A stretch of DNA of 64,000 nucleotides, from the NCBI GenBank assembly GCA_036936605.1, contig JAUPFV010000002.1, positions 200,159,273-200,223,272 on the forward strand. Direction: 5' to 3'. The stretch is from Limnanthes douglasii subsp. nivea. Lineage: Eukaryota; Streptophyta; Magnoliopsida; Brassicales; Limnanthaceae. Under the pieces are notes generated by a model. The model was not told the origin of the DNA and ran no database searches. It saw only the letters and a list, made by a program, of their open reading frames with translations. Positions 1-11,327 of this stretch are shown one piece after another; position 1 is the stretch's first letter; every line of letters starts with the position of its first letter. A program made the position numbers and the translations under genes.

Positions 1-1390
1 CATCTCTCTTTCGTCGTAATCAAACCTGATTGGCCTAGCCACAGAGTACAACCTGTTGATCTTCTGGTATGTTTTTTTCTTCTCCTTATTCCTACCCTCA
101 TATTGAAGTTCTTGTTTTTTGTTTTTATCATTGACTGTTTGTTAATTTGGTGTACAAAGTTAAGATTGGTTCATAATTTGAAATTATTAAGAGGGATTCG
201 TCTTGGGTCGTGAATTTTTTTTTAATGTTCAGTTCAATGTATCTGGTTGTCTGAAAGTGATTTTTTTTGTTATTTTATGTCGACCGGGCTGCTTGAGCTC
301 GTCGAGTTTGAGACATATATAATATTATGTACATAGTATATGCAATGGTAGACATTGATATATTGTGGATTATAAAAGTCTCCGAGTTTGTAAAAGTAAC
401 AAGATTATACCTCCATATATATATATATATATATATATAATAAATGGTACCGGTTTGCTTAATCAAAACTAGTTTTGGGTGTCTATATACTATAAGATAA
501 AGTGAGATTTATTAAATCGAGCTCGAGCTTGGAGCCTGGCTTTGTCTCTGTTGGGTATCTGGCTTGAGTCCACCCTTAGGCAGCCTAATATATTTACCGA
601 TAATTAGTTCATATTGCCATTTTTCTGTGGTTAGGTGAAAGGCCCTTCCGGTGAACACATTTATGATGTTCATGATAAAACCAGTGATAAGTATGAATTT
701 ATAGTCCCCAAAAAAGGGGTTTACCAGTTATGTTTCAGTAACAAATCTCCTGCTCACCAAGTCATCGACTTTGACGTTCATGTCCATCACTTTGCCCACT
801 ACGATCAGCACGCAAAAGATGGTACCACTTCTTTCTACACTTGTTGAGTTGAAATCTTTTCTTGTTTTCATACAATCAAGTGAATGGGAATATATTTTGT
901 AGAGCATTTTACGCCGTTGATGGAGCAGCTATCGAAGTTGGATGAAGCTCTTTACAACATTCAGTTTGAACAACATTTTTTAGAGGCTCAGACAGAACAT
1001 CTATATATAGGTAATGTCTTCTTCAGAATCTTTGCTTTTGTCACGACTAATTGCGATTCGAGTTTATCGTTTTTAATATTTGAATCTGCCTCGTCTGTCT
1101 AATTGCTGAAATCCCAACCTGACCCCGGTTATGAATTTATTGCCCGCACCATTCTTTTCAACTTGGACAAAATCTGAGATGGGAGTGGATTTCCCACCTT
1201 TAACTGAAATGATTGTCAAAAATAATTATTGAACTCGGATTTTGCTGTAAGTGCAGAGAATAAAGCTTTGAATAGCAGGGCAATTCATAAGGCGATTTTT
1301 GAGTCGGTTGCATTAGTTGGAGCTAGCATTCTTCAGGTTTATCTTCTCCAACGATTATTCGAGAGGAAACTCGGGATATCCAGAATTTAG
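1..1390 (+). CDS. p24/emp24 family cargo receptor (p24-beta-like), 3' part, 4 exons
   Basis: Exons read as 1-66 (cut by the window edge), 635-821, 903-1010 and 1257-1390; all introns have GT..AG ends and phases join cleanly, so 1-1390 holds an open 3' part. The joined product runs from the end of a GOLD domain (HVSFVVIK at the start, then VKGPSGE, KGVYQLCFSNKSP and IDFDVHVHHF), through a coiled coil (KLDEALYNIQFEQHFLEAQ), to one C-terminal membrane helix (ALVGASILQVYLL) and a short basic tail ending RKLGISRI. This is the layout of p24 proteins, type I membrane proteins that cycle between ER and Golgi in COPI/COPII vesicles. The spliced match resembles plant p24-beta members. The N-terminus and signal peptide lie outside the window. 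This is the only host gene here that looks undamaged over the part visible. Confidence 0.93.
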
Positions 1391-1434
1391 ACCGCCATGA
1401 TATTATCATTATTGTTATTGAAATAATCATGCTA

Positions 1435-1440
1435 AATAAA
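1435..1440 (+). terminator. candidate poly(A) signal of the p24 gene
   Basis: AATAAA lies 45 bases after the stop codon of the p24 gene in an AT-rich stretch, a normal place for a plant near-upstream element. Such hexamers are common by chance in AT-rich DNA. Confidence 0.35.
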
Positions 1441-1847
1441 GTTTTCAAGTTAAAAACTTTGTTTTGTTTTCCTGGATAATTTTCGTCGTGCTGTCTATAT
1501 AGCAGTAATGGAACTGGAACTCTAGACGCTATTACTAGTATTCTATACCATATAAAATGGAGTAGATACATATAGATTTTCAATATATGATATTGAAAAC
1601 ACCTACAAGAAAAGAATGGCAAGAGGCTGCCATAAAAAATAAGCGGCAGCTCGCGTTAAGAGATAAGAGAAGGCAGCTTGCGTTAAGAGAGAAGCTAACT
1701 AACTCAAAACTGCGAGACATCAATAGTGTAAAGATTTCAGTGGAGTGTATTTACACTCTAAGAGACTTCATTAGCTGGACCAACCAGCTAAAGAAATGAA
1801 TTGGGCTCTCATGACCAAATCCAATTCACCTCAAACACACGACCATG
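1441..1847. other. intergenic stretch with a small unassigned ORF
   Basis: Between the p24 gene and Copia element A. A 70-codon open frame at 1587-1799 (+) includes a direct tandem repeat of 24-27 bases coding RQLALRDK then RQLALREK. I recognise no family, and the basic, repetitive composition does not argue strongly for a gene. Confidence 0.3.
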
Positions 1848-2268
1848 TGTTAAGTATAAAACTTGATGAAGGGAATGGCTATGGAGGTTGTGGTTACTAC
1901 GAGTGAGAGAATAGATGAAAGTAGAAATGATGCTCTTAGAGTTTTTCTAAACTATCACTTCACTCAACTCTAAACGCAAATACTTGACATTTTGTCTATC
2001 GTATCTTTCATGCTGGCAGGGGTAGATCCAGAATAAAATTAAGAGTATGTAAAAACAATAACAAAAAATAAATACAAAAAATAAATATTTGGATATTACG
2101 TAGTATAAATATATCAATGTGTATAAATATATCAATGTTTCAATTAACTCAAAATGAATATTTATATCTAGTCCAAACATAAACGCATTTTCCTATTACT
2201 CATTGAAAGCGCTTGATAATTTGAATGGTACTTCAAATTTTAGTTTTTTTTCGAGGATCCAATTCCAA

Positions 2269-2392
2269 ATAACCTCTATTTGAATATGTTAAGTTGACGG
2301 ATCAATTGTCGGAGAAGATATGGGTAAAAGATAACCTCTATTTGAATATGTTAAGTTGATGGATCAATTGTCGGAGAAGATATGGGTAAAAG
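2269..2392. repeat. two ~62-base tandem units
   Basis: A unit starting ATAACCTCTATTTGAATATG occurs twice back to back with essentially one base difference (GACGG versus GATGG), inside the hAT-like insert. The near identity suggests a recent local duplication. Confidence 0.85.
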
Positions 2393-2508
2393 ACTTGTGA
2401 AACATTCCGTAAACAAATCAAACTAAATCATCTATTAAAATATGAACAAACAAAACAAAATTCACTAATAATATGAGAAAATCTATCTATGATTAGTAAA
2501 TTAGTAAA

Positions 2509-2510
<2 letters not shown>

Positions 2511-2577
<67 letters not shown>
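2511..2577. repeat. (TA)n microsatellite
   Basis: An uninterrupted run of about 33 TA units. It carries no coding information; short open frames across it are artefacts. Confidence 0.95.
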
Positions 2578-2579
<2 letters not shown>

Positions 2580-2917
2580 CATTTATAAATTTTTATATAA
2601 ATATAATGACTTTATTAGTAAACTTTGTATCAAAAATTTATTACTTGAAATATAATTAATAAATTACATAAATATGATTAATAAACTTATATAAATCATT
2701 TATGTATACTATTTTTATTTAAATATAATTATTAATTAATCAAAACTTATATATATCTTTCATTTACAATTTTTTATATAAATATAATGACTTTATTAGT
2801 AAACTTTGTATCAAAAATTTATTACTTAAAATATAATTAATAAATTACATAAATATGATTAATAAAATTATATAAATCATTTATGTATAATATTTTTATT
2901 TAAATATAATTACACAT
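2570..2917. repeat. two ~170-base direct repeats
   Basis: The block with TTTATTAGTAAACTTTGTATC followed by TTACATAAATATGATTAATA occurs at about 2571-2740 and again at about 2749-2917 with only a few differences. It forms the AT-rich 3' half of the hAT-like insert. Confidence 0.8.
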
Positions 2918-3341
2918 AATTACCTAAATATGATTTGAATTGAAGGTGGAAAAATGGTAGAAGTGGATAAGAACATAAAAGTGTTTTCCACTTTACTAAA
3001 CCTCCTTTCTGGATTGAGGGTATGCCATGACATACTTGGCTACCCTCTAAATCCGCCCCTAATGCTGGATTCAATCTAGTTTCTAGTCACAAAACCCATG
3101 CCTTACAAATCAGGCCCCTACATTCAAGTCTACAGTTATTCCTATAGCCAAACACAATTCCTAGCATATAAGGGAATATTCAACAAACGCAACATCCTGT
3201 ACTATACTCTGAATATTCTCTAAATCTATTATAGAGCTTTGTGTATATATATATATATATAATTGATACAATGTAATCGTTTAGAGAGAATCCAATACAA
3301 AACAGATTTTACACTAAAGTTATTTCTCTTTAATTTCTTGC

Positions 3342-3353
3342 TGGTAACAGAGC
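3342..3353 (+). other. primer-binding site of Copia A
   Basis: TGGTAACAGAGC differs by one base from TGGTATCAGAGC, the usual Copia PBS complementary to the 3' end of initiator tRNA-Met. It sits between the LTR and gag. Confidence 0.75.
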
Positions 3354-3364
3354 AGCAAAAACCT

Positions 3365-4280
3365 TCAATGACAAATGTTAGTGAGTCTTCAACCTTCAGC
3401 ATAGACTCTATGGGATCTGTTCTGCCCAACCATTCCTTACCTCCTCAAAGAACCTGCATTTTAACACAATTAACAATATCAACAACATCAAACTTGACAT
3501 AAGTAATTATCTTCGGTTGAAAACTATGGTATTGCCTATACTTAAAGGAAGAAAGCTTATAACCTTCTTGACATGTGATAAAATCTGTCCTCCTAAGCTG
3601 ATTACTGACTCTAAGGGAAATCTCTCTGAAAATACTGAGTATGAGGACTCGGAGTGAAAGACCAGTTACTAGTTGGCTGGCTATACTCTACAATGAGTCC
3701 AGAAGCTGCAGCTTAGCTAATGGAGGAAGTTACCTCCAAAGCTCTTTGGGATGCTGCAGACAAGTTGTTTGGCTCACAAACAAGTGCTAGAGTCACCTAT
3801 TACAAGGGTGAGTTTCAGAAAACTCGTAAAGGGTCATCTTCATTTACTGAGTACCTTAATAAAATGAAGTATCTGAGATGACCTAATACCAGATAGGTGT
3901 TTAATATCCATGGAAAATCTGATAACACAAGTCCTTGTATGATTTGATTCTATATACACTACTATAGTAGTCAGTCTTGTAGACAAGGAGGACCTAAGCT
4001 AGATTGATCTACAAACTAGTCTTCTTAATTTTGAAAGCATACTTGAGCAGCTTAACAGTCTACAAACCTCTATTGCTAACATAAGCTTATTTAGCATGAA
4101 TTTCACACAAAAGATTGACTCAAAACAACAATACAACAAATCAAATCACATAAGCTCATATGGCCAATTCAAGGGCTCGAATAGAAATAACAGAGGCCAA
4201 TCTAATTATAACACCAGAGGCAGAAGCAATTTTTATAGAGGGAGAGGTGGCAGATTCTCTCAAAAGAAGCCAACCTGTTA
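3365..4280 (+). pseudogene. Copia A gag remnant
   Basis: Broken frames resemble a plant Copia gag of the UBN2 type: an N-terminal stretch at 3370-3500, then WDAADKLFGSQTSARVTYYK at about 3750-3810 and a run ending in an RGQSNYNTRGRSNFYRGRGG tail (about 4190-4255), the Gly/Arg-rich region before the nucleocapsid. I see no intact CCHC zinc knuckle. The product would form the virus-like particle; the many stops rule out function. Confidence 0.7.
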
Positions 4281-4858
4281 GATTTGCAGCAGGTATGACC
4301 ACTCTGCCTCAATTTGTTATTACAGGGACAATCCATCTATCATTGGATCCATACAATCCTGAGAAAACTAAGTTAGACAGTGAACCAAATTCTTTTCTTG
4401 CAGCTCAAGATACAACTGGAGATAATGTATGGTATGCTGACAGTGGTGCTAGTCACCATGTCATTGGCAACCCTAACCTCATGAGTCAACAAACTGAGTA
4501 TTCAGGTAACAAGAAAATTTTAGTTGGTAGTGGTGATAAGCTTTCCATTTCTAATATAGGTCAATCAAGCTCAATTTACTTAACCAAACAACCTATTCAC
4601 AATCAACTTATATTACTTGTTCCTAAAATCAATAAAATCATGTTATCAATCTCTCAGCTTATCAGACATAATAATGTTTTTGTTGAATTTCACAAAAGGT
4701 TTTGTTTTGTGAAGGACAAGGTAACAGTGAGTATTCTGCTCAAAGGGACATCGAAGGATGGACTCTACCAGATGGATAACTATCCTAGGTCACTGATCAA
4801 TAAGACATCTTTTAGCCTCAAGTTAATCAATGTCATGTTGAGTCTCCTAGTGTTTTAG
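4281..4858 (+). pseudogene. Copia A protease and GAG-pre-integrase remnant
   Basis: An open frame reads VWYADSGASHHVIGNPN around 4427-4480, the aspartic protease signature (DSGA) of Copia elements, followed by ILVGSGDKLSISNIGQSS and VPKINKIMLSISQL, then LLKGTSKDGLYQMDN of the GAG-pre-integrase domain. This part alone stays open for about 190 codons. Stops appear immediately before and after it. Confidence 0.85.
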
Positions 4859-5640
4859 CTAATACTCTTTCCAATTTTGTAAAGATGGATGACATAAGAA
4901 GCTTGACCATCCACGCAACAATGTCTTAGCCACTGTCTCAAAAATGTGTAATATGCACTCTGTTCAAAGCAATAAAACAAGTTTTTGTGAAGCTTGCCAA
5001 TTAGGAAAGTCTCACAACCTTCATTTTCCTAATTCTGACTGACATGCTAATCATGTCTTAGACTTAATTCATACTGATGTTTAGGGTCTTTTACCTATAC
5101 ATCCTACAGCAAGATTCAAGTTCTATGTTTCATTTCTTGATGATCACTCAAGATATACCTGAATTTATCTTATTAATGATAAAAGCCAGGTTATTAGTAT
5201 TTTTAAAAGCTTCAAAACTTTAGTTAAAAAACAATTTGAAAGATCAATAAAAGTTGGGCAAAGTGATTGGGGAGGAGATTTTAGACCATTAGCTCCCTTA
5301 ACTAAAGAAAATGGTTTCATTTTAAGGTTGTCCTGTCTATATTCCTCAGCCCAAAATGGTAAGGCAGAGAGAAAACATCGACATGTGGTCGAAATTAGTC
5401 TTACACTTCTAGCACAAGTTAATCTACCTTATAAATTTTGGGTTAAACCTTTGAAACCAGTGTCTATTTACTTAATAGGCTCCCTACACGAGTCCTAAAC
5501 AACAAGTCTCTATTTCAGGTCATTCATCATAAAACACCAAACTACCTAATTTTTAGAACTTTTGGTGTGCTTGCTACTCTTGTCTAAGACCTTATGAAAC
5601 ATATAAATTTCATTTTCATTCTCTATGATGTGTCTTTCTT
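4859..5640 (+). pseudogene. Copia A integrase remnant
   Basis: Across frames I read CQLGKSHNLHFPNSD (zinc-finger end), LDLIHTDV then GLLPIHPTARF, FYVSFLDDHSRYT and, near 5340-5400, YSSAQNGKAERKHRH, the catalytic-core block containing the conserved Glu. In-frame stops (for example at the Trp of HTDVWG and after HSRYT) inactivate it. Positions 5640-6160 continue as a degraded linker rich in Asn, Thr, Gln and Pro codons. Confidence 0.8.
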
Positions 5641-6161
5641 GGGTACAGTTAGTGTCACGAGGGTTATAAATGTCTAAGTTCTACTGATATGATGTACATT
5701 TCAAGAAACATGGTGTTCAATGAAAGAGACTTCCCTTTCAAAACAAGATTTCTCAATCTAAAACAGACTGATCAGAATTGTGCTTCTCTTGTCAATGTAT
5801 GACTATCTAATATGTATGTTAAATAAGTGACATATGGAGGGTTATCTTCTACTGAGTCATACCCTGATGCTCTAACTGATCAGCACAAATTCTTGTGTCA
5901 TTCTCACTCATAACACCAGATTCTAAATCAATCATTACAACACTTTGAACCTTACCCTGCAACACTCATCCCTCAATCACCCCAACACAGCAATCTAATC
6001 CTAGTCAACACACACAAATACCAAACACAGTTAGGCATCTCAATCAGCTTACCAACACTAATCTTGACCATTCTTTTTCTACACCCACACTGTCCATACA
6101 CCTACCTATCCCCAACTGAGAACATCTTCCTAATACGACCACACAGACCAACACACACACA

Positions 6162-7160
6162 ATGCAAACTAGAGCTAAAATTGGCATCCACAAACCCAAA
6201 ACTCCTTATATTGTTTCTCTAATCACTACTAACAAAAATGTTCTTGCACATACCAAGTTTTCAGAGGCAAGGGGTAATCCTAGTTGGGAGACATCTATGC
6301 TTGCAGAATACAATGCTTTAGTGGCTAATAACAGCTGGTCTTTGGTACCAGTATCTCTTAATCTTAATGTTATTGGCTGCAAATGACTCTATAGGGTGAA
6401 ATACAAGGTAGATGGGTCAGTACAGCGCTACAAGGCAAGGTTAGTTGCTAAGGAGTTCCATCAAACCCCTGATATTGACTTATATGAGACATTCAGTACA
6501 ATTATAAAGGCATATACAGTCAAGCTGGTTCTTCCTATTGTTGTGTCTAAACAATGGGAAGTCCGTCAACTTGATATAAATAATGCTTTCCTAAATGGAC
6601 TTCTTAAAGAGTATGTATACATGATACAAACAGAGGGCTTTCAGGACATTGCTAAACCTACATACGTCTGCAAGCTTCATAAATCCATCTATGGCCTTAA
6701 ACAGACACCCAAAGCTTGGTACTCCAGACTCAGGGACATACTGCTTACATTGGGTTTCAAAAACATTAAAGTTGATTGCTCTATATTCTAATTTGTATCT
6801 AAGTATGTGATTCTCTTAATACTTGTCTATGTGGATGATATTTTAGTTACAGGATATCACATACAGAGCCTCAATCAGTTTACACAAAGACCGAATGCTA
6901 CATTTTCTCTAAAAGACATAAGATCACTCCACATATTCCTTGGAATAAAGATTCATCCTGAATCAACATGCATGTATCTCACACAACATTTGTATATAAA
7001 AAACTTACTTGAATCGCAAGGTGTCTCGTTGTCCAAGCCATGTCCAAATTCTATAGCTGCTAGTTCTTCTCTCTCCAATAAAGATGATGTTCCCCTGGAA
7101 AATCCCACACAATATAACAGTCTGTTAGGGGCTTTACATTATCTCACACACACTTGACCT
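6162..7160 (+). pseudogene. Copia A reverse transcriptase remnant
   Basis: Three consecutive frames carry the Copia RT landmarks: YKARLVAKEFHQTPDIDLYE (about 6429-6490), VRQLDINNAFLNGLLKEYVY (about 6560-6620), LHKSIYGLKQTPKAWYSRL (about 6677-6733) and the catalytic box LVYVDDILVTG at about 6820-6852, with YVDD intact. Stops at 6384 and 6789 separate them. Confidence 0.92.
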
Positions 7161-7780
7161 GACATAACATTTGTAGTAAACAAATCGAGTCAATTTAAAC
7201 AACACCATAATTCTACTCACTGGAAAAATCTTAAAATGATATTAAGGTACTTATCTGGTTCTCGATGTCGTGGACTTCATATTAAACCTTGCTATCATCT
7301 ACAACTTCAGGGTTATTCAGATGCAGACTGGGTTGCTTCACCTGACGATTGTAGGAGTGTGAGAGAATACTGTGTTTATCTAGGCGACTTGCTCATCTCC
7401 TAGTCTTCAAAAAATTAAAATGTTGTCTCTCAATCTTCCACTGAATCTGAGAACAAGGCCTTAGCAACTATTTCTTCTGAACTTATCTGGTTACGATCGT
7501 TACTCACTGAAATTCGAATCCCTCTCACACCACCGTTTGTCATTTGGTGTGAAAATCTTGGTGCCAGTGCTTTAGCTTTCAATCCAGTATTCCACGCTCG
7601 CACTAAACACATTGAATTGAATGTCCATTTTATTCATAACCAGGTTCTTCAGAGTTCTGTCCTAATAAGATATGTTCCTTCTCACGATCATCTAGCTCAC
7701 TGCCTCACCAAGGCGTTATCTCACTCTCGATTTGCCTTCCTTCTTGACAAAATTGGGCTCGCTCACTCAACGCTACTTTT
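7161..7780 (+). pseudogene. Copia A RNase H remnant
   Basis: Reads LQGYSDADWVASPDDCRSV (about 7306-7362), VSQSSTESENKALATISSEL (about 7424-7484), then HARTKHIELNVHFI (about 7590-7633) and VPSHDHLAHCLTKALS (about 7674-7722). These are the standard Copia RNase H blocks, with a stop after DLLIS at about 7401. Confidence 0.88.
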
Positions 7781-7789
7781 GTGGGGGGA
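7781..7789 (+). other. polypurine tract of Copia A
   Basis: GTGGGGGGA immediately precedes the 3' LTR start (TGTAAATAATG), the usual position of the plus-strand primer. Confidence 0.75.
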
Positions 7790-8112
7790 TGTAAATAATG
7801 AAACCTTTGTGAAGGGAATGACTACAGAGATTGTGGTTACTACAAGTGAGAGAATATATGATAGTATAAGGGATGTTGTTTGGGTTTTACTAAACTCTAA
7901 ACGCATCACTTCACTAAACTCTAAACGCAAATACTTATAACATTTTGTCTATCGGATCTTTCATACTGGATTCAATCATTTTCTAGTCACAAAGCCCATG
8001 CCTTACAAATCAGGCCACTACATTCAAGTTTATAGTTATTTCTATAGCCAAACACAAATCCTAGCATAGAACAGAATACTTAACAAACGCAACATCCTGT
8101 ACTATACTCTTC
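7790..8112 (+). repeat. 3' LTR of Copia A, 3'-truncated
   Basis: Aligns with the 5' LTR without its hAT-like insert, showing the empty site CATACTGGATTCAATC at about 7961-7976. It ends abruptly after TGTACTATACTCT. An imperfect internal duplication of 'cactaaactctaaacgca' occurs at about 7885-7930. Confidence 0.85.
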
Positions 8113-8636
8113 ACCAGCTCCAAGAGCTAATGTTCCTTCTTCGTTTTATCCTTTCTTACGAGATGGAGACGAATCCATTGTCTCTCTTTGCGACTTTGAA
8201 GCACCAGTAGCCCCACACCTGCATTGTTCAACTCTTCAAACCTCTTCTCCATCAGAGCTCACAACATCTCCATCATCACAGCTTCCCCTCTACCAACCAT
8301 TATCACTTATCTGTATAATGATACCTTCAACTCTGGCACTCGCCACAAATCAGACTTTAAAGTGTTCCAGCCTTAAGCAGCGTTTGCAGCTGCAACTCCC
8401 TTAATCAATGAATTCACCGAGCGTTTTGGCAGCCTCTCTTTGCACCACTCCTCATGCTTACATTCACCTACATACCGAAACATATAAATTAGGTTTCATA
8501 TCATAAATTAATTCTCGGTACATTACCCAAAAACCCCAAACAACTTACACTTAACCTTCCACCGCCTCTATAACTGCAAATTCATGATAGCATTTTTATG
8601 TTGCCAATTTCCTGACACATATACAAAGGTGTTCTT
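8113..8636. other. unassigned stretch after Copia A
   Basis: Pyrimidine-rich sequence with a broken plus-strand frame (for example PRANVPSSFYPFLRDGDES near 8115-8180) that might be a relic exon. I recognise no family. It replaces the missing end of the 3' LTR. Confidence 0.3.
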
Positions 8637-8969
8637 TTAATTTTTGTCAGAAATTGGCAGATCTATCAGTCGTCTAACCCCAGAAAACTGAAGGTAAAAG
8701 AAATACGAGTGAGCTAATTTGGATACATCTATTGTTGCTAGGAAGCCCGCCAAGCATTCAAGAAAGTTAAGCACTTTTGAGCTTAATACTACGCTCACTA
8801 ACGTTCTCAAACCATTAGTTGTCAATTGGGTAGGGTAGATTCCTATGAAGCTAAAGAAATCTTGAATCAAAGACGGAAGAGGGAGGCGGAGACCCCAGTC
8901 AAAGATAGTGGTGTATAAGCACGTTTCACCCTCATGGGTTTGGTAAGGTTGATCCCCAAAAGAGGGCAC
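8637..8969 (-). pseudogene. gypsy antisense-ORF fragment (putative gypsy-type transposon domain)
   Basis: A 110-codon minus frame contains TIFDWGLRLPLPSLIQDFF, then IYPTQLTTNGLRTLVSVVL. It lines up with the minus-strand frame at 60574-60984 (VLNWGLRFPLDPEIVRYFHL, then LCPSQLNPNAWYILLACIM). This pattern fits the plant 'putative gypsy type transposon' domain found in transposon-encoded proteins of unknown function. No associated gypsy pol is visible next to it, so it is an orphan fragment; gypsy 1 starts 0.9 kb downstream on the opposite strand. Confidence 0.6.
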
Positions 8970-9860
8970 TCTTAAGGTAACGTCTTCAAAAATTCTATAC
9001 CTAATTCTAAATTCTCGAAGCCGCTCCTCTTTAAGATACCTGTATTTATGCGCTATTTTAGAAAGTACTCATTCAGATCATAGTATTCTCCAGTTCCGAA
9101 TCAAGGCCTTTATTGGACTTTTTTTTATTCTTCATTTTTTTCTTTGGCGCTATTACTTGACTGACTGCAATGATCCAACATCAGTCATGTGAGCAAGCTA
9201 TTATCTTAGTTATGGTGATTTACCAAGATTTACCGGCAAGGAAGTATCCAGGCAACCAAACTCCAAGTAATACTACCCAAAGTAATTTCTGGATAAAAAA
9301 CATCATTATTACCATACGTGATGGGACTATACTAATCATTATTTTATTTAATTAATGCTAACACGATTTACAAGAGTCAAAAAGGCAGGAATTCCTTTTA
9401 TTACATCATTACTAAAGGTTTACCTAGTACTTCCCCACGAGCAATCCTACTATATATCTAATTAATTACTACCCGCAAGATTTACCTAGTACTTCCCCAC
9501 GAGCAATCCGACTATATATTACATCATTACTAAAGGTATAAAAACCATACCTTAAAAATTAGAAAACTCTCTAGTGATAATGAAACTTCGATTTGAAATG
9601 ATTTTTTTACCATGCGTGATGGGACTATACTAATCATTATTTATTTAATTAATGCTAACACGATTTACAAGAGTCGAAAAGGCAGGATTGCTTGATATCC
9701 TTATGTCAGAATCACCAGATTACAAGCAACACATGTCATAACCACCACTGTTACATCACGCGTCATAACACCCACACATCACACTTCACATATATTTGCC
9801 CACAATTTAATATACCATTCATTATTTTTTTGAAGCTACTCAATGAGCTAGGAGGAGCCC
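8970..9860. other. non-coding stretch before the gypsy LTR
   Basis: No gene recognised. It holds the direct repeats listed at 9315-9690. It ends at 9850-9860 with GGAGGAGCCC, a purine-rich run immediately before an LTR start, which could be a polypurine tract of an upstream, now deleted element. Confidence 0.45.
9315..9690. repeat. interspersed direct repeats
   Basis: An ~80-base block (ACGTGATGGGACTATACTAA to GAGTCAAAAAGGCAGG) at about 9317-9393 recurs at about 9614-9687. Between them, TTTACCTAGTACTTCCCC recurs at 9418 and 9480, and ATTACATCATTACTAAAGGT at 9400 and 9518. Probably tandem duplication of a non-coding unit. Confidence 0.8.
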
Positions 9861-10643
9861 TGATGAGGTCGCTAATATCAACATTAAGATCACTGGGCAA
9901 GATCTGAATAAAATGAACAACTATAGACCAAATACCATTGTCAAATTGAGGGGCATCAACTTCATAACAAGACAGTATGCATGTGGCTCAACAAGACCAT
10001 TATTGGCGACCCGGCCGAGGCGTCTACAACAACAAAACTATTACTGACGACCAGGCTGAGGCGTCTACGAAAAATATTCACGATCATATTATGAAGAGTA
10101 ACTGAGCAAGAGCTAAATAAAACGACCAAGAAAGCCTGATCGAGGCTCGTTCTACTAATAATTAAACCGAGCACATGGCATCACAAAAAATAAGCTCGAT
10201 CAGGGCGTCACCAAACAGAACCGAAGAGGGAACTGTGCAAGAGCCATCATCAAACGTGAATGCAATCAGGAATTTACCAGATATGGACAATATTGAGCAA
10301 AGGTCATTACCAAGCAAAGGTTGCCAAAGGCACATGCATAACACGAAGCCGGTCGAGCTCGGTTATCAAAACAATGGCTAAGAAAAAAGTTTTAATGTAG
10401 TCAAAGCTTGTTAAATGGTCAACCCATGTGACACACTAGGGCTAGAGTAATGACCACAATTTTAGGGCCATTAACATTAATACCAGTCTACGTGCAATAT
10501 TAGTGGAATCACGTATTAAATGACAGATTGACATTATTGTGTAATAGTATAAATAAAATTAAACATTATGTACAAAAAGACTTATCTTCTCGAATCAATA
10601 AAATCACTATATTGGCAATTATTCGTTAGAATTCCTTTTAACA
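9861..10643 (+). repeat. gypsy LTR (family shared with 43599-44340)
   Basis: Starts TGATGAGGTCGCTAATATCA and ends CCTTTTAACA. It aligns over its whole length with 43599-44340 (for example GACAGTATGCA and TGGTCGAGCTCGGTTATCAAA-type blocks, AAAAGACTTATCTTCTCGAA). A TATAAATA promoter box is at 10548-10555. It may be the 5' LTR of gypsy 1 or the 3' LTR of a lost element to the left, because a purine-rich run precedes it and no PBS follows. Confidence 0.8.
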
Positions 10644-11327
10644 CTGATTAGTTCATTAAGATTGATGGCTAAAAAATAATTATGCCTATCCACCTCATAA
10701 AAAATGCTAGGAATCCAAAGCTACCGTTAGAGATAAGAGATGCACTGATAAGATACCATGATTAGACACCCCAAGAGCCCAGATAAATAGGCCACGACCA
10801 TCTTGTTATGATAACCCCACTCAAAAATTTACATCCATAACTGAGAATATAACCACTATATACAAGAAAACCAAAAGCCGAGTTAAGTACCAAACACCGC
10901 GAAGCATGTTAGCCGCTAGTTATGAAAGATCTTGCTGATACCTCTATGCATACCATAATGATCACGACCATACAACCAATTATTTTCGGTAGTTAAAGAA
11001 GGAAATCTAGTGCTTAATCGATAGTGTCAAGCTTATTCAATACATTAGATAACGAGAAAGCGGTCGTCATGACAAAAGAGAAGAAAAATGGCTAGTAAAG
11101 AACATCCCTCAGAAAACGAAGGATACAAAAAAGAAACAATTGTGGCTGTACAATATCTTCGGAGGGGACTCCCTATCGGGGATTGACGCTGCATCTTGAA
11201 AAAAGCACATAAAATACCTAGAAGTTCACTTAGTGGGTGAATCTTTGTATCATAACTATCGAGATCTGATGGCCGACTTAATGTTCAATGACGATGATTT
11301 GAAAGATATCATTACACGCTATGAGTT

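Larger units (their letters stand above)
2017..3060. mobile_element. non-autonomous hAT-like element in the Copia A 5' LTR
   Basis: The 5' LTR is split where the 3' LTR is continuous. The insert starts CAGGGGTAGATCCAGA and ends TCTAAATCCGCCCCT, whose reverse complement AGGGGCGGATTTAGA matches the left end in 11 of 15 positions. It is flanked by catgctgg (2009-2016) and aatgctgg (3061-3068), an 8-base target-site duplication with one mismatch, the size typical of hAT transposition. No transposase is encoded. Inside are a duplicated ~62-base unit, a (TA)n tract and a second duplicated block. Confidence 0.75.
1848..3341 (+). repeat. 5' LTR of Copia A, interrupted by a hAT-like insertion
   Basis: Begins TGTTAAGTATAAAAC and ends just before the PBS. 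Positions 1848-2016 and 3069-3201 align with the 3' LTR at 7790-8112 (shared stretches include CTAAACGCAAATACTT and AACGCAACATCCTGTACTA). The part after 3201 is absent from the 3' copy. Its exact 3' end is uncertain because no clear terminal CA is seen next to the PBS. Confidence 0.8.
1848..8112 (+). mobile_element. Ty1/copia LTR retrotransposon A, decayed
   Basis: 5' LTR (1848-about 3341), PBS, gag, protease, integrase, reverse transcriptase, RNase H, polypurine tract and a truncated 3' LTR appear in Copia order (PR-IN-RT-RH). The reading frame is broken by many stops and frameshifts, so it cannot move on its own. The 5' LTR is enlarged by a hAT-like insertion. The 3' LTR stops matching at about 8112, just after the shared TGTACTATACTCT, so about 230 bases of its 3' end are missing or replaced. 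Confidence 0.92.

Noticed and set aside
275..466. Minus-strand small frame in the first p24 intron
   Set aside because: Lies over a TA microsatellite inside an intron; no support.
2500..2580. Open frames and possible regulatory element in the TA-rich tract
   Set aside because: A simple (TA)n microsatellite; the frames encode only Tyr/Ile alternation.
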